Shown here piece after piece: positions 51,323-59,923 of a stretch of DNA of 64,000 bases. Source of the DNA: Streptomyces fradiae (GTDB lineage Bacteria; Actinomycetota; Actinomycetes; Streptomycetales; Streptomycetaceae); assembly GCF_041270065.1 (NCBI RefSeq), contig NZ_CP065958.1, forward strand, positions 62,001 to 126,000, in the 5' to 3' direction. The notes beneath the pieces were generated by a model, which was not told where the DNA came from, searched no databases, and saw nothing but the letters and a program-made list of their open reading frames with translations. Numbering within the stretch: the stretch's first letter is position 1; each line of letters opens with the position of its first letter. A program made the translations under genes and the position numbers.

Positions 51323-52954
51323 ATGACCACGACCCCGCACACGCCCGTGCCGAACACACCGGACCCGGCGTCCGCGGACGCCCCGCCGATCGCCCTCCCC
51401 GTCACCGCCGTCACCTGCCTCGAAGACCGCGCCCACATCGAGCGCACCGCCCGGCTCACGCTCGAAGCGGGGGTGCGGCGGCTCCGGCTCGGACCGGTCA
51501 GCGCGCTGGCCGTCGACCGCACCCTGCACGCCGAGCTGACACCCGAACAGGCCGAACGGGCCGAAGGGCCAGAGGGTGCGCTCGACGTCCTGGACGTACG
51601 GATCGTCCGGGAGTGGACCCCGCGCGGGCCGCGCCCCTCCGCCGACGACTCCGCCCTGCGCCGGCGCGTCCACGCCCTCACCACCGAGCAGACGGCGCTC
51701 GAACAGCGGCGGGACCGGCTCGCGACCCGGCTCGACCTGCTCGCCGGGCTCGCCGCCGACCTGCTGCGCGAGATCGGCGAGGGCACGGGGTACGGGGAGA
51801 CCGACCCCGCGCGCTGGACCCGCGAGCTGGACCGGATCGACGCCGAACGCGACACGTACGCGGAACGCCTCGACGCCGTCGGCGCGGAGCTGACCCGGGT
51901 CGGCGAGGAGCTGGCCGCGGCCACGGAGGCGATGTACCAGGCGGAGGAGGAGCCGGCCGAGCTCGTCGGTCATGTCGAGCTGACGGTACGGGCCGCGGCG
52001 GCGGGCCCGGCGCTGCTGCGGGTCACGCATCTGACGCCCTGTGCGCTGTGGCGGCCCGCCTACCGGGCGGTGCTCGACGGGGAGTCGCTGACGCTGGAGA
52101 GCGAGGCCGTGCTGTGGCAGCGCACCGGCGAGGACTGGGCCGACGTCCGGCTGACCCTGTCCACGGCGAGGTCGGCGCAGGCGACCGAGCCGCCGAAGCT
52201 GGTCGAGGACCGGCTGACGCTGGTCGACCGCTCGGCGGCCGAGCGGCGCACGATCGATCTGGAGATGCGCGAGGAGACGATCTCGGCGCTCGGCCCCCTG
52301 CCGGTGGTCGGGCTCCCGGGCGTCGACGACGGCGGCGAGACGCGGGTGCTGTCCGCGCCGGCGCCGGTGGGCGTCCCCTCGGACGGGCGCGCCCATCGCG
52401 TACCGCTGAGCTCGTTCACGACGCCGGCGGTGGCGGAGTACGCGTGCTCGCCGGAGCTGTCGCCGCTGGTCACGCAGCTGGTGCGGTTCGACAACCGGTC
52501 GGGGCACGCCCTGCTCACCGGGCCGGTCGACCTGGTCCGGGCGAGCGGTTTCAGCGGCCGGGGCACGCTCGACTTCACGGCGCCCGGCGCGCCGGCCGAG
52601 CTGGCCTTCGGCAGCCAGGACGACTACCGGGTGGTGCGGCGGGTCGAGGAGACCCGGGACACCACCGCGCTCTCCCAGCGGACCGTGGTCTCGCGCACGG
52701 TGCGGGTGCATCTCTCCCGGCTGTCCGCGCCCGGCGAGGAGGGCGAGCGGCTGGTGACGGTGCGCGAGCGGATACCGGTCTCGGAGGTGTCGGCGGTGCA
52801 GGTGCGGGTCCGCAAGGAGGCGTGTTCGCCGGTGCCGGACGAGGTCGACGCGGACGGCATCGTCCGCTGGGACGCGGCACTGCCGCCGGGCGGGCGGCGC
52901 ACGCTCACCCTCGCGTACGAGATCACGGCGAAGTCGAACACCAGCGGCCTGTAG
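51323..52954 (+). CDS. DUF4139 (MuiA-like) protein 2
   Basis: 543 residues, same architecture as the upstream protein but without the Pro-rich insertion: DUF4140-like start (AVTCLEDRAHIERTARLTLEAG), coiled coil (about 110-215, REIGEGTGYGE and EELAAATEAMYQAEEE), and DUF4139 (LWRPAYRAVLDGESL; RTGEDWADVRLTLST; VPLSSFTTPAVAEYACSPELS). Both carry the RTGEDW segment. GGAGGAG lies before the ATG. The two genes are adjacent (5 nt apart) and probably a duplicated pair that may form a hetero-complex. Confidence 0.85.
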   Translation: MTTTPHTPVPNTPDPASADAPPIALPVTAVTCLEDRAHIERTARLTLEAGVRRLRLGPVSALAVDRTLHAELTPEQAERAEGPEGALDVLDVRIVREWTPRGPRPSADDSALRRRVHALTTEQTALEQRRDRLATRLDLLAGLAADLLREIGEGTGYGETDPARWTRELDRIDAERDTYAERLDAVGAELTRVGEELAAATEAMYQAEEEPAELVGHVELTVRAAAAGPALLRVTHLTPCALWRPAYRAVLDGESLTLESEAVLWQRTGEDWADVRLTLSTARSAQATEPPKLVEDRLTLVDRSAAERRTIDLEMREETISALGPLPVVGLPGVDDGGETRVLSAPAPVGVPSDGRAHRVPLSSFTTPAVAEYACSPELSPLVTQLVRFDNRSGHALLTGPVDLVRASGFSGRGTLDFTAPGAPAELAFGSQDDYRVVRRVEETRDTTALSQRTVVSRTVRVHLSRLSAPGEEGERLVTVRERIPVSEVSAVQVRVRKEACSPVPDEVDADGIVRWDAALPPGGRRTLTLAYEITAKSNTSGL

Positions 52955-52980
52955 GCCCTGAGGGCGGCCGGCCCGCCGCG

Positions 52981-53418
52981 TCAGGCGCGGCGGGCCAGTC
53001 GCTCGCGCACCCAGGCGGGGCCGGGGTTGACGTAAGGGCGGCCGTCGACGAAGACCGTGGGCACGGTCTCGTTGCCGTCGTTGACCGCCCGCACGTCCGC
53101 CGCGGCCTCGGCGTCGCGCCAGATGTCGACCCAGTGCACCCGCCGCGCGTCCCGCCCGAGGCCGAACCGCAGCCGGATGCAGTACTTGCACCCCGGGCGC
53201 CAGTACACGACCGGCCACCCGTCCTCGGCGCTGCGCCGCCGCGCCTCCTCGGCGCGCAGCGACCTCGGGAACACCAGCGGTGAGTGCACCACGGCGAGCA
53301 CCAGGAACACCACGAGGAGGACACCGCCCTCGACGAGACTTCCCCGGAGCAGCACGGGCGTGGCCACGAGCAGGCCGGCGAGCAGGAACAGGGTCGGCAG
53401 GGTCCAGGCGCGTGTCAT
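52981..53418 (-). CDS. membrane-anchored glutaredoxin-like protein
   Basis: 145 residues. Two hydrophobic segments (TLPTLFLLAGLLVATPVLL; VEGGVLLVVFLVLAVVHSPL) then a glutaredoxin fold: YWRPGCKYCIRLRFGL with the CxxC pair, and ETVPTVFVDGRPYVNP with the cis-Pro. It presumably reduces disulfides or mixed disulfides near the membrane. The start is uncertain: ATG 53418 or GTG 53424; no clear ribosome site on either. It converges with MuiA-like 2. Confidence 0.85.
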   Translation of the reverse strand: MTRAWTLPTLFLLAGLLVATPVLLRGSLVEGGVLLVVFLVLAVVHSPLVFPRSLRAEEARRRSAEDGWPVVYWRPGCKYCIRLRFGLGRDARRVHWVDIWRDAEAAADVRAVNDGNETVPTVFVDGRPYVNPGPAWVRERLARRA

Positions 53419-53453
53419 GCTCACGGAGGTTACGTGAAGGTCGGCGGTAAAGG

Positions 53454-54545
53454 TCAGCGGGACTGGAGGGACTTGACGTTGTCGCCGAAGGTCCAGTTCT
53501 TCGAGCCGTCCCAGTTGGCGGACCAGGTCATCAGGCCCTTCAGTTTGCCGGAGTAGTGGTTCCAGGCCTGGGCGACCTGGGAGGTGGTCATGTAGCCGCC
53601 GCCGGCGCCGGGCTGGGCGGGGAGGCCGGGAACCTGCTTGTCGTACGGGACGCGGATGGTGGTGCCCTGGATGACCAGGCCCCGGTCGAGGCAGTCGGTC
53701 TGGGCGACGAATCCGGCGACGGTGCCGGCCGCGTAGGAGTCGCCGGAGCAGCCGTACATGCTGCCGTTGTAGTACTGCATGTTGAGCCACCACAGGCGCC
53801 CGTTGTCGGCGTACTTCTTCACGATCGGGAGATAGGCACCCCAGATCGAGCCGTAGACGATGCTGCCGCCGGTGACGTACGCCGTCTCGGGGGCCATGGT
53901 GAGGCCGAAGCCGGCGGGCATCCGGGCGAGGACGCCGTCGATGATGTGGATGAGGTTGGCCTGCGAGGCGGAGAGGGTGCCGATGCTGCCGCTGCCGACG
54001 AGGCCGGTCTCGATGTCGATGTCGATGCCGTCGAAGTTGTTCGCCTTCAGGATCGGCACGATGGTCTCGATGAAGCGGTCGGCGACGGCGCGCGAGCTGA
54101 GGTCGATGCCCGCGGCGGCGCCGCCGATCGACATGAGGACGGTCGCGCCGGCGGCCTTCGCGCGGCACATCTCGGCGGGGGTGGGCACCTTGACGGTGCT
54201 GTCCATGCCGTTCTCCCAGAGCACCGTGCCGTCGGAACGGATCACCGGGAAGGCGGCGTTGATGACGTTGTAGCCGTGCGCGGCGAAGCGGGGGTCGTCG
54301 ATGGGCGCCCAGCCGAAGGGCGGGTGGACGCCGTTGGCGGCGCCGTCCCAGTTCTCCCAGTAGCCCTGGAGCACCTTGCCGGTGGGCTTCGGCTTGAGTG
54401 CGCAGGTCTCCGCGGCGACGGTGCCGGCGGTGGTCCTGGTGGGTGCGGCGCTCTCGGCCGCGGCGGGGGCCGCGAGCGCGGTGACGGCGGCGAGCAGGGT
54501 GGCGAGTCCCGCTCCGACGGCATGGACGATCCGGTGGCCTGACAT
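53454..54545 (-). CDS. secreted GH18 chitinase 2
   Basis: 363 residues. Signal peptide with LLAAVTALAAPAAA (cleavage near 30). The GH18 barrel has a complete catalytic motif D172-GI-D175-I-D177-I-E179. Other markers: YWENWDG near 62, MSIGG, MAPETAYVTGG, and LMTWSANWD near the end. No carbohydrate-binding module, unlike the chitinase at 24326. It probably acts on soluble or pre-digested chitin. GGGAG lies before the ATG at 54545; earlier in-frame codons would read through the promoter. A dre site in the promoter spacer places it under DasR. Confidence 0.93.
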   Translation of the reverse strand: MSGHRIVHAVGAGLATLLAAVTALAAPAAAESAAPTRTTAGTVAAETCALKPKPTGKVLQGYWENWDGAANGVHPPFGWAPIDDPRFAAHGYNVINAAFPVIRSDGTVLWENGMDSTVKVPTPAEMCRAKAAGATVLMSIGGAAAGIDLSSRAVADRFIETIVPILKANNFDGIDIDIETGLVGSGSIGTLSASQANLIHIIDGVLARMPAGFGLTMAPETAYVTGGSIVYGSIWGAYLPIVKKYADNGRLWWLNMQYYNGSMYGCSGDSYAAGTVAGFVAQTDCLDRGLVIQGTTIRVPYDKQVPGLPAQPGAGGGYMTTSQVAQAWNHYSGKLKGLMTWSANWDGSKNWTFGDNVKSLQSR

Positions 54546-54600
54546 GCGTGCTCCCTGGGATGTGGGGGGAAGGGCCTGGGCATGAGGTACGGTCCCCACG

Positions 54601-54629
54601 ACCGTAGATTGGTCCAGACCAACCGTCAA
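54601..54629 (-). promoter_or_regulatory. chitinase 2 promoter with dre in the spacer
   Basis: On the minus strand: -35 TTGACG (complement of 54624-54629), 17 nt, -10 TACGGT (complement of 54601-54606). The spacer contains ATTGGTCCAGACCAAC (54608-54623), a near-ideal DasR element. The predicted start is near 54594. Confidence 0.8.
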
Positions 54630-54678
54630 CACCCGGGTCACGCACGGGACTTGGCGGGCAGGCGTGAGCCCTCCCCCG

Positions 54679-54957
54679 TCAGTCCGGCGCGGCCGACCGG
54701 TCGAGCTCCCGCCCGATCTCCTTCCGCAGCGGGGCGGCCAGCCGGTCGAGGTCGGACAGGAAGGCCAGACGCCTGGGCCTCGGCAGGTCGGAGAGGCGCT
54801 GCGCGTCCGGTGTGTCGGTGAGCGGGACCGAGTAGCCGGGCAGGAACTGGACGTCGCCGATCACGGCGAAGCCCGCGTCCAGGCGCCGTAGCACCGTCGG
54901 ATTCTCGCCACGCAGGGCCGTCCCGATGCGGTCCGTGCGCCAGTCGGCAGAAGTCAT
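54679..54957 (-). pseudogene. truncated HIT-family protein
   Basis: 92 residues that track the N-terminal half of actinobacterial HIT-family proteins as I recall them: RIGTALRGENPTVLRRLDAGFAVIGDVQFLPGYSV and LSDLPRPRRLAFLSDLDRL. Full-length members are about 150 residues or more and carry the catalytic HxHxH in the second half. Here the frame ends after a divergent Arg/Glu/Asp tail at the TGA (54679), so the catalytic histidines are missing. It may be a remnant created by rearrangement next to the chitinase promoter. Whether it is translated is unknown. Confidence 0.65.
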
Positions 54958-55082
54958 GCCCGCGAACCTACCGGGACGCGGGGGGCGCGAGGGCGGGCGC
55001 GTGGTGGGCCGACGCGGCCCGGCGCACGGGCCCGGACGCGCCCGGCGGGACTATCGTGGGGTGACGGCAGAGGAGGGTGACC

Positions 55083-55748
55083 ATGTCCGGACCGGCCCGA
55101 GCGCCCGACCGTCCGCACCCGCTGTTCGCCCGTTTCTACGCCGGGGTCGCTGGTCCCGCCCTCGACAAGGCCGGGGTCACCGAGCACCGCCGGCGGCTCC
55201 TCGCCGGGCTCACGGGCGAGGTCGTGGAGATCGGCGCCGGCAACGGTCTCAACTTCGCCCACTACCCGCCCGGCGTGCGCCGGGTCCTCGCCGTCGAACC
55301 GGAGCCGCGGCTGCGCGCCCTCGCCGAGGAGGCCGCCCGTACGGCCCCGGTGCCGGTGGACGTGGCGGCCGGGGTCGCCGAGGACCTGGCGGGGGTGGCG
55401 GACGCCTCGTACGACGCGGCCGTGGCGTGTCTGACGCTGTGCTCGGTGACCGATCCGCACGCCGCCCTTGCCGAGCTGCACCGCGTCCTGCGGCCCGGCG
55501 GGCAGCTGCGCTTCTTCGAGCATGTGCGCGCCGGGACCCCCGGGATGCGCCGGGTGCAGCGGGTGCTCGACGCCACCGTCTGGCCGCTGCTCGCGGGCGG
55601 CTGCCACACCGGGCGCGACACGCTGGCGGCGATCGAGGCGGCGGGGTTCGAGCCCACCTCGGTCGACACCTTCTCCTTCCCCGAGACCAGGATCCCCTCC
55701 CCCGCCGCGACCCACATCCTGGGCACGGCCGAGCGCCGCCCCGCCTGA
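55083..55748 (+). CDS. class I SAM-dependent methyltransferase
   Basis: 221 residues with motif I VVEIGAGNGLNFAHYPPG (about 48-65), VLAVEPEPRLRALAEE for the ribose, AACLTLCSV and HRVLRPGGQLRFFEHVRAG. UbiE/phospholipid-methyltransferase-like. GGAGGG lies 6 nt before the ATG, and a -10 TATCGT sits at 55052-55057. Monocistronic; the substrate is not suggested by its neighbours. Confidence 0.87.
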   Translation: MSGPARAPDRPHPLFARFYAGVAGPALDKAGVTEHRRRLLAGLTGEVVEIGAGNGLNFAHYPPGVRRVLAVEPEPRLRALAEEAARTAPVPVDVAAGVAEDLAGVADASYDAAVACLTLCSVTDPHAALAELHRVLRPGGQLRFFEHVRAGTPGMRRVQRVLDATVWPLLAGGCHTGRDTLAAIEAAGFEPTSVDTFSFPETRIPSPAATHILGTAERRPA

Positions 55749-55830
55749 CGAGCCGGTCAGTTTCGGAGAAGCGGGTGCGGGCGGCCCGTTCCTAGGATGG
55801 GAACCAGCCGCACCGAGGAGAAGAGCAGTC

Positions 55831-56340
55831 ATGACGGACGCGAAGAAGGCACAGCGGAAGGCCACCACGCCCGCCCGGCGCACCGAGCGGACCGACGCCG
55901 CCGCCGACGGCTTCACCGAGGAGGAGCGCTCTGCGATGAAGGAGCGCGCGAAGGAGCTGCGGGCCGCATCGCGCGGCGGCTCCCGCGCGAGCAAGGCGGA
56001 GAAGGCGGCGGAGGCCGAGGCCGAGCTCCTGGCGAAGATCGCCGAGCTGCCGGACGAGGACCGCTCCCTCGCCGAACGGGTCCACGCGCTGGTCAAGGCC
56101 CATGCGCCCGCGCTCGCCCCGCGCCTCTGGTACGGGATGCCCGCCTACGCCAAGGACGGCAAGGTGCTGTGCTTCTTCCAGCCTGCGTCGAAGTTCAAGG
56201 CGCGCTACGCCACGCTCGGCTTCAACGACGTGGCGGCGCTGGACGAGGGCGTGATGTGGCCGACCGCGTTCGCGCTGACCGGGCTCGGGCCGGCGGTGGA
56301 GGACCGGATCGCCGCCCTCCTCAAGACCGCCGCCCGCTGA
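55831..56340 (+). CDS. DUF1801-domain protein
   Basis: 169 residues. A charged Lys/Ala/Glu-rich N-terminal half (KKAQRKATTPARRTERTDAA and a helical EEERSAMKERAKELRAASRGG) is followed by a DUF1801 module: VHALVKAHAPALAPRLWYGMPAYAKDGKVLCFFQPA. The fold resembles iron-sulfur-associated YdhG. GGAGAAGAG precedes the ATG and a -10 TAGGAT lies at 55793-55798. Function unknown. Confidence 0.85.
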   Translation: MTDAKKAQRKATTPARRTERTDAAADGFTEEERSAMKERAKELRAASRGGSRASKAEKAAEAEAELLAKIAELPDEDRSLAERVHALVKAHAPALAPRLWYGMPAYAKDGKVLCFFQPASKFKARYATLGFNDVAALDEGVMWPTAFALTGLGPAVEDRIAALLKTAAR

Positions 56341-56385
56341 GCGCCTCCGGGGCGGCGAGCAGAGCTGGGCACGGGCAGCACGGGA

Positions 56386-56724
56386 TCAGGCCAGAGGTTC
56401 GGCGGCGATCTCGACGACCTGCGCGGGTCCGGCCCGGAAGACGGAGTTGGTCGCGGCGGCCGCGACCATGTGCGGGGCGAGGTCGTGCGCAGCCAGGGCC
56501 TCCCGCGAGGCCCAGTGCTCGACCAGCACGAAGCGGTCGGCGTCGCCGACCACCTGGTGGAGGTCGTACTGCAGACAGCCGTCCTCCGCCCGTACGAGCG
56601 GGGCGAGGCGCTCGTAGGCCTCGATCTGGTCGCGGCCGCGGCCCGGCTGCGTGGCGATGTGGACGTGCAGGCGTACAGGCTGAAGCTGGGGCTGGGTCTG
56701 GGGCTGCTGCGAAGGCTGTGACAT
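56386..56724 (-). CDS. antibiotic-biosynthesis-monooxygenase (ABM) fold protein
   Basis: 112 residues with a Gln/Pro-rich tail of 15 residues, then the ABM ferredoxin-like fold: LHVHIATQPGRGRDQIEAYERL, EDGCLQYDLHQVVGD and FVLVEHWASREALAAH. Relatives are quinol monooxygenases or small-molecule-modifying dimers; catalytic residues cannot be assigned. No clear ribosome site before the ATG. It is divergent from the P450 gene. Confidence 0.83.
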   Translation of the reverse strand: MSQPSQQPQTQPQLQPVRLHVHIATQPGRGRDQIEAYERLAPLVRAEDGCLQYDLHQVVGDADRFVLVEHWASREALAAHDLAPHMVAAAATNSVFRAGPAQVVEIAAEPLA

Positions 56725-56904
56725 GGGCAGGAGCCTAGAGCGGGAAGAGGCACGGGGAAACGCATTTCCGGTCGGGCGACGGGTGCCTGGGGTGGACCCA
56801 CCCGTTCCGGTGGTTTGGCCGAACTCCGCGTAGACCGAATAGATGCCCGAGGCATGTAGTGGGAGGACCGAAGACCCCGACGACCTCCGTCTGCGAGGAC
56901 CCCC

Positions 56905-58149
56905 ATGTCCGAAGTCGTGGCATTCCCCCAGAGCCGCACCTGCCCCTACCACCCGCCCACCGCCTACGATCCGCTGCGCGAGGAACGCCCGTTGTCCCGG
57001 GTCACGTTCTGGGACGGCCGGGAGGTGTGGCTCGTCTCCGGCCACCGGGCCGCCCGCGCGCTCCTCGCCGACCAGCGGCTGTCCACCGACTCCACGCGCC
57101 CGGACTTCCCGATCTCGGTCGAGCGTACGGCGGTGCTGCGCAGGCGGCGGCGCGCCGCGCTGCTCGGCTGGGACGACCCCGAGCACAACACCCAGCGGCG
57201 GATGCTGATCCCGAGCTTCGCCGTGCGCCGGATCGAGGGCATGCGGCCGCGCATCCAGGCCACCGTCGACCGGCTGATCGACGCAATGGAGGCGGCAGGT
57301 CCGCGGGCCGAGCTGGTGAGCGCGTTCGCGCTGCCGGTGCCGTCGATCGTGATCTGCGACCTGCTCGGGGTGCCGTACGAGGACCACGACTTCTTCGAGG
57401 AGCAGTCCCGGCGGCTGTTGCGCGGCCCGACGGGCGCCGACACCGAAAACGCCCTCGCCCTTCTGGAGAACTACCTCGGCGAGCTCGTCGACGGCAAGCT
57501 CCGCAAGCCGGGCGAGGGCGTGCTCGACGACCTGGTCGCCCGGCAGCGCCAGGACGGCAGGCCCGACCGGGCCGAGCTGATCCAGCTCGCGACGATCCTC
57601 CTTGTCGCCGGGCACGAGACCACGGCGAACATGATCTCCCTCGGCGTCTTCACCCTGCTCCGGCATCCCGAGCGCCTCGCGGAACTGCGCGCCGATCCCG
57701 CGCTGCTGCCCGTAGCCGTCGAGGAGTTGCTGCGCTTCCTGTCGATCGCGGACGGGATGCTGAGGGTCGCCCGCGAGGACATCGAGGTCGACGGGACCGA
57801 TGGGACGGACGGCGCCGAGGGTGCCGACAGGACCGACGGCGACGGCAGGGTGGTGATCCGGGCCGGTGAGGGCGTGGTCTTCTCGACCTCCCTCATCAAC
57901 CGCGATACCGCCGCCTACGCCGATCCGGACACCCTCGACTGGGACCGCTCGGCGCGCCACCACCTCGCCTTCGGCTACGGCATCCACCAGTGCCTCGGCC
58001 AGAACCTGGCCCGCGCGGAGCTGGAGATCGCGCTCGGCACGCTGCTGCACCGGCTGCCCGGGCTGCGGCTCGCCGCGCCGGTGGACGAGATCCCGTTCAA
58101 GCCGGGAGACACCATCCAGGGGATGCTCGAACTCCCCGTCACCTGGTGA
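56905..58149 (+). CDS. cytochrome P450 (CYP105-like)
   Basis: 414 residues. I-helix AGHETTANMIS (about 235), ExxR pair E274 and R277, heme-binding FGYGIHQCLGQ with Cys363. CYP105-type sequence features and the adjacent [3Fe-4S] ferredoxin support that family, which oxidises xenobiotics and secondary metabolites. Residues 296-315 are an Asp/Gly/Thr repeat insertion (DGTDGTDGAEG and related) between the ExxR helix and the heme region, which other members lack or have shorter. It and the ferredoxin gene (14 nt apart) form a unit. Confidence 0.93.
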   Translation: MSEVVAFPQSRTCPYHPPTAYDPLREERPLSRVTFWDGREVWLVSGHRAARALLADQRLSTDSTRPDFPISVERTAVLRRRRRAALLGWDDPEHNTQRRMLIPSFAVRRIEGMRPRIQATVDRLIDAMEAAGPRAELVSAFALPVPSIVICDLLGVPYEDHDFFEEQSRRLLRGPTGADTENALALLENYLGELVDGKLRKPGEGVLDDLVARQRQDGRPDRAELIQLATILLVAGHETTANMISLGVFTLLRHPERLAELRADPALLPVAVEELLRFLSIADGMLRVAREDIEVDGTDGTDGAEGADRTDGDGRVVIRAGEGVVFSTSLINRDTAAYADPDTLDWDRSARHHLAFGYGIHQCLGQNLARAELEIALGTLLHRLPGLRLAAPVDEIPFKPGDTIQGMLELPVTW

Positions 58150-58163
58150 AAGGAGCCCGACCG

Positions 58164-58370
58164 ATGCACATCACCATCGACACGAACGTCTGTATCGGCG
58201 CCGGCCAGTGCGCCCTCGTCTCCCCCGACGTCTTCACCCAGGACGACGACGGCTTCGGGACCGTCGTCCCCGGCCGGGAGAACACCGAGCCCGGACCACT
58301 CGTGCGCGAGGCCGCGCGCGCCTGTCCGGTGCAGGCGATCACGGTGACGGAGGCCACGACGCCTGCTTGA
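58164..58370 (+). CDS. [3Fe-4S] ferredoxin
   Basis: 68 residues. Cys10, Cys16 and Cys54 (CIGAGQCALVSPDVF and ARACPVQAI) leave the usual fourth ligand as a non-Cys, so a [3Fe-4S] cluster is expected. Such ferredoxins pass electrons to the adjacent P450. GGAG lies 9 nt before the ATG, 14 nt after the P450 stop. Confidence 0.93.
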   Translation: MHITIDTNVCIGAGQCALVSPDVFTQDDDGFGTVVPGRENTEPGPLVREAARACPVQAITVTEATTPA

Positions 58371-58403
58371 CACCCGTCCCGTTCTCCCCGTACGAAGCTG
58401 ACG

Positions 58404-59822
58404 TCAGGCGCCGCCGTCGCGCAGGAGGAGGGCCGCGACCTTCTGCGCCGGCGCCGCCAGTTCGGCCTCCAGGGCCGCGGCGCGGTCCGGGTCGAGCACG
58501 AGTGCGGGCGGGCGCAAGTCGCCGCGGGCGAGGTTGCGGATGCGCAGGTGCGTGGGCGGGTGGGTGGAGTCGACACGGTGGCCGTGGAGTTCGGCGACGC
58601 GGCGCAGTCGCTCGTACTCGCGCTCCGGCACGGTCCGGACCTCGGCGGCGACGCGCTGCCACAGCCCCTCGGCCTGTACCTCGCGCCGGGCCCGGCCGCC
58701 GGTCCGGGTGCGGGCGGCGATGATCTCGCGTCGCAGCGCCGAGTCGGCGCTCCGCGAGACAAGCAGGCGCTGCAGGAGGCCGACGGCGGCGTCGCGGCCC
58801 GCGGTACGGGCGGCGGCGCCGTCGGCGAGGTACTCGGCGCGCTGGGTGGCGCGCAGGGTCGCCCCGTCCAGGAGCAGCGACAGGCCGTGCACGGCCCAGC
58901 GCGGCGGGGCGGTGAGCACATTGATGAAGGTGTCCGACAGGGAGTCGCCGTCCTCGCTCCGCGCGAGCATGTAGCGCCAGGTGTCGAGCGATCCCAGGGC
59001 GCTGCCGACGAGGAAACCGTGGCGGGTGTCGCCGTGGGCGTAGTGCCCGAGTTCGTGGCCGAGCAGCGCGATCCGCTCCTGCGGGTCCAGGGTGGCCCAC
59101 AGCGGCATGCCCAGTACGAGGACGCGGCGCCGGCGGATGCCGTACGCGCTGACGAAGGCGTTCACGTCCGCGTCGAGGACGACGAGGTCGACGCCCCGGG
59201 TACCGACGCCCGCCCCGATCTCGTCGATGAGGGCGAAGAGCCGGGGCGCGTCGGCGCGTTCCAGATGGGGCAGTTCGGAGCCCTTGCGGAGTCGGCCGAA
59301 GCGGGGGCGAAGGACGAAGGCGAGGGCGAGGAGCAGTCCGCCGACGGCGGGCTGGAGGCCCTCGCCCCAGCGGTCGACGAGCAGCCACAGGCCGATGACG
59401 GCCAGACCCACGGTGAGGCCGTGCACGGCCAGAGCCAGGACGGTCGCCAGCAGGGCGGCGCCGCCGGTGGGGCGGGAGGCGGCGGGCCCGTCCGCGCCCG
59501 GGGCGGCGGCCAGGTCGGCGAAGAGCTGCTCACCGTACCGGTGCGCGAGGGTGCGGCGCAGCCGTTCGACGCGGTCGGGCTCGGGCTCGTCGGGCGTGGC
59601 GTCCTCGGGGTCCACGTTCCAGCCGCAGGCGGTGCACCAGGTGACGAAGCGCGGGTCGACGGGGATCCGTTCGCCGCAGTCGGGGCAGTCGCGCGCGGTC
59701 GGCTCGGCGCCCCGTGTGCCCGTGCCCGTGGCGGTGGCTGTGGCTGTGCCCGTGGCCGTGGCCGTACCCGTATCCGTATCCGTAACGGCGCTGGTCGGTC
59801 TGCCCGGCGTGTCCTTCGTCAT
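58404..59822 (-). CDS. M48-family membrane metalloprotease
   Basis: 472 residues. An N-terminal low-complexity Thr/Ala/Gly repeat (about 15-40), then a Cys-rich zinc-ribbon (CPDCG, then CTACG), two hydrophobic segments (about 125-180), and the M48 catalytic core HELGH (256-260) with downstream EYLADGAAAR as the third ligand. HtpX/Ste24-like protease of the membrane. The ATG at 59822 was preferred to GTG 6 nt earlier because AAGGGG precedes it. The zinc-ribbon plus protease arrangement is a recognisable actinobacterial variety. Confidence 0.88.
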   Translation of the reverse strand: MTKDTPGRPTSAVTDTDTGTATATGTATATATGTGTRGAEPTARDCPDCGERIPVDPRFVTWCTACGWNVDPEDATPDEPEPDRVERLRRTLAHRYGEQLFADLAAAPGADGPAASRPTGGAALLATVLALAVHGLTVGLAVIGLWLLVDRWGEGLQPAVGGLLLALAFVLRPRFGRLRKGSELPHLERADAPRLFALIDEIGAGVGTRGVDLVVLDADVNAFVSAYGIRRRRVLVLGMPLWATLDPQERIALLGHELGHYAHGDTRHGFLVGSALGSLDTWRYMLARSEDGDSLSDTFINVLTAPPRWAVHGLSLLLDGATLRATQRAEYLADGAAARTAGRDAAVGLLQRLLVSRSADSALRREIIAARTRTGGRARREVQAEGLWQRVAAEVRTVPEREYERLRRVAELHGHRVDSTHPPTHLRIRNLARGDLRPPALVLDPDRAAALEAELAAPAQKVAALLLRDGGA

Positions 59823-59923
59823 CCCCACCCCTTGTGATCACTCATGTGAGAGGGGACCCTACCTGCGGCGTGACTCGCCGGCTTCGGGGGAATCCGGGGG
59901 AATTCGGGGGAAGGGGCAAGGGG

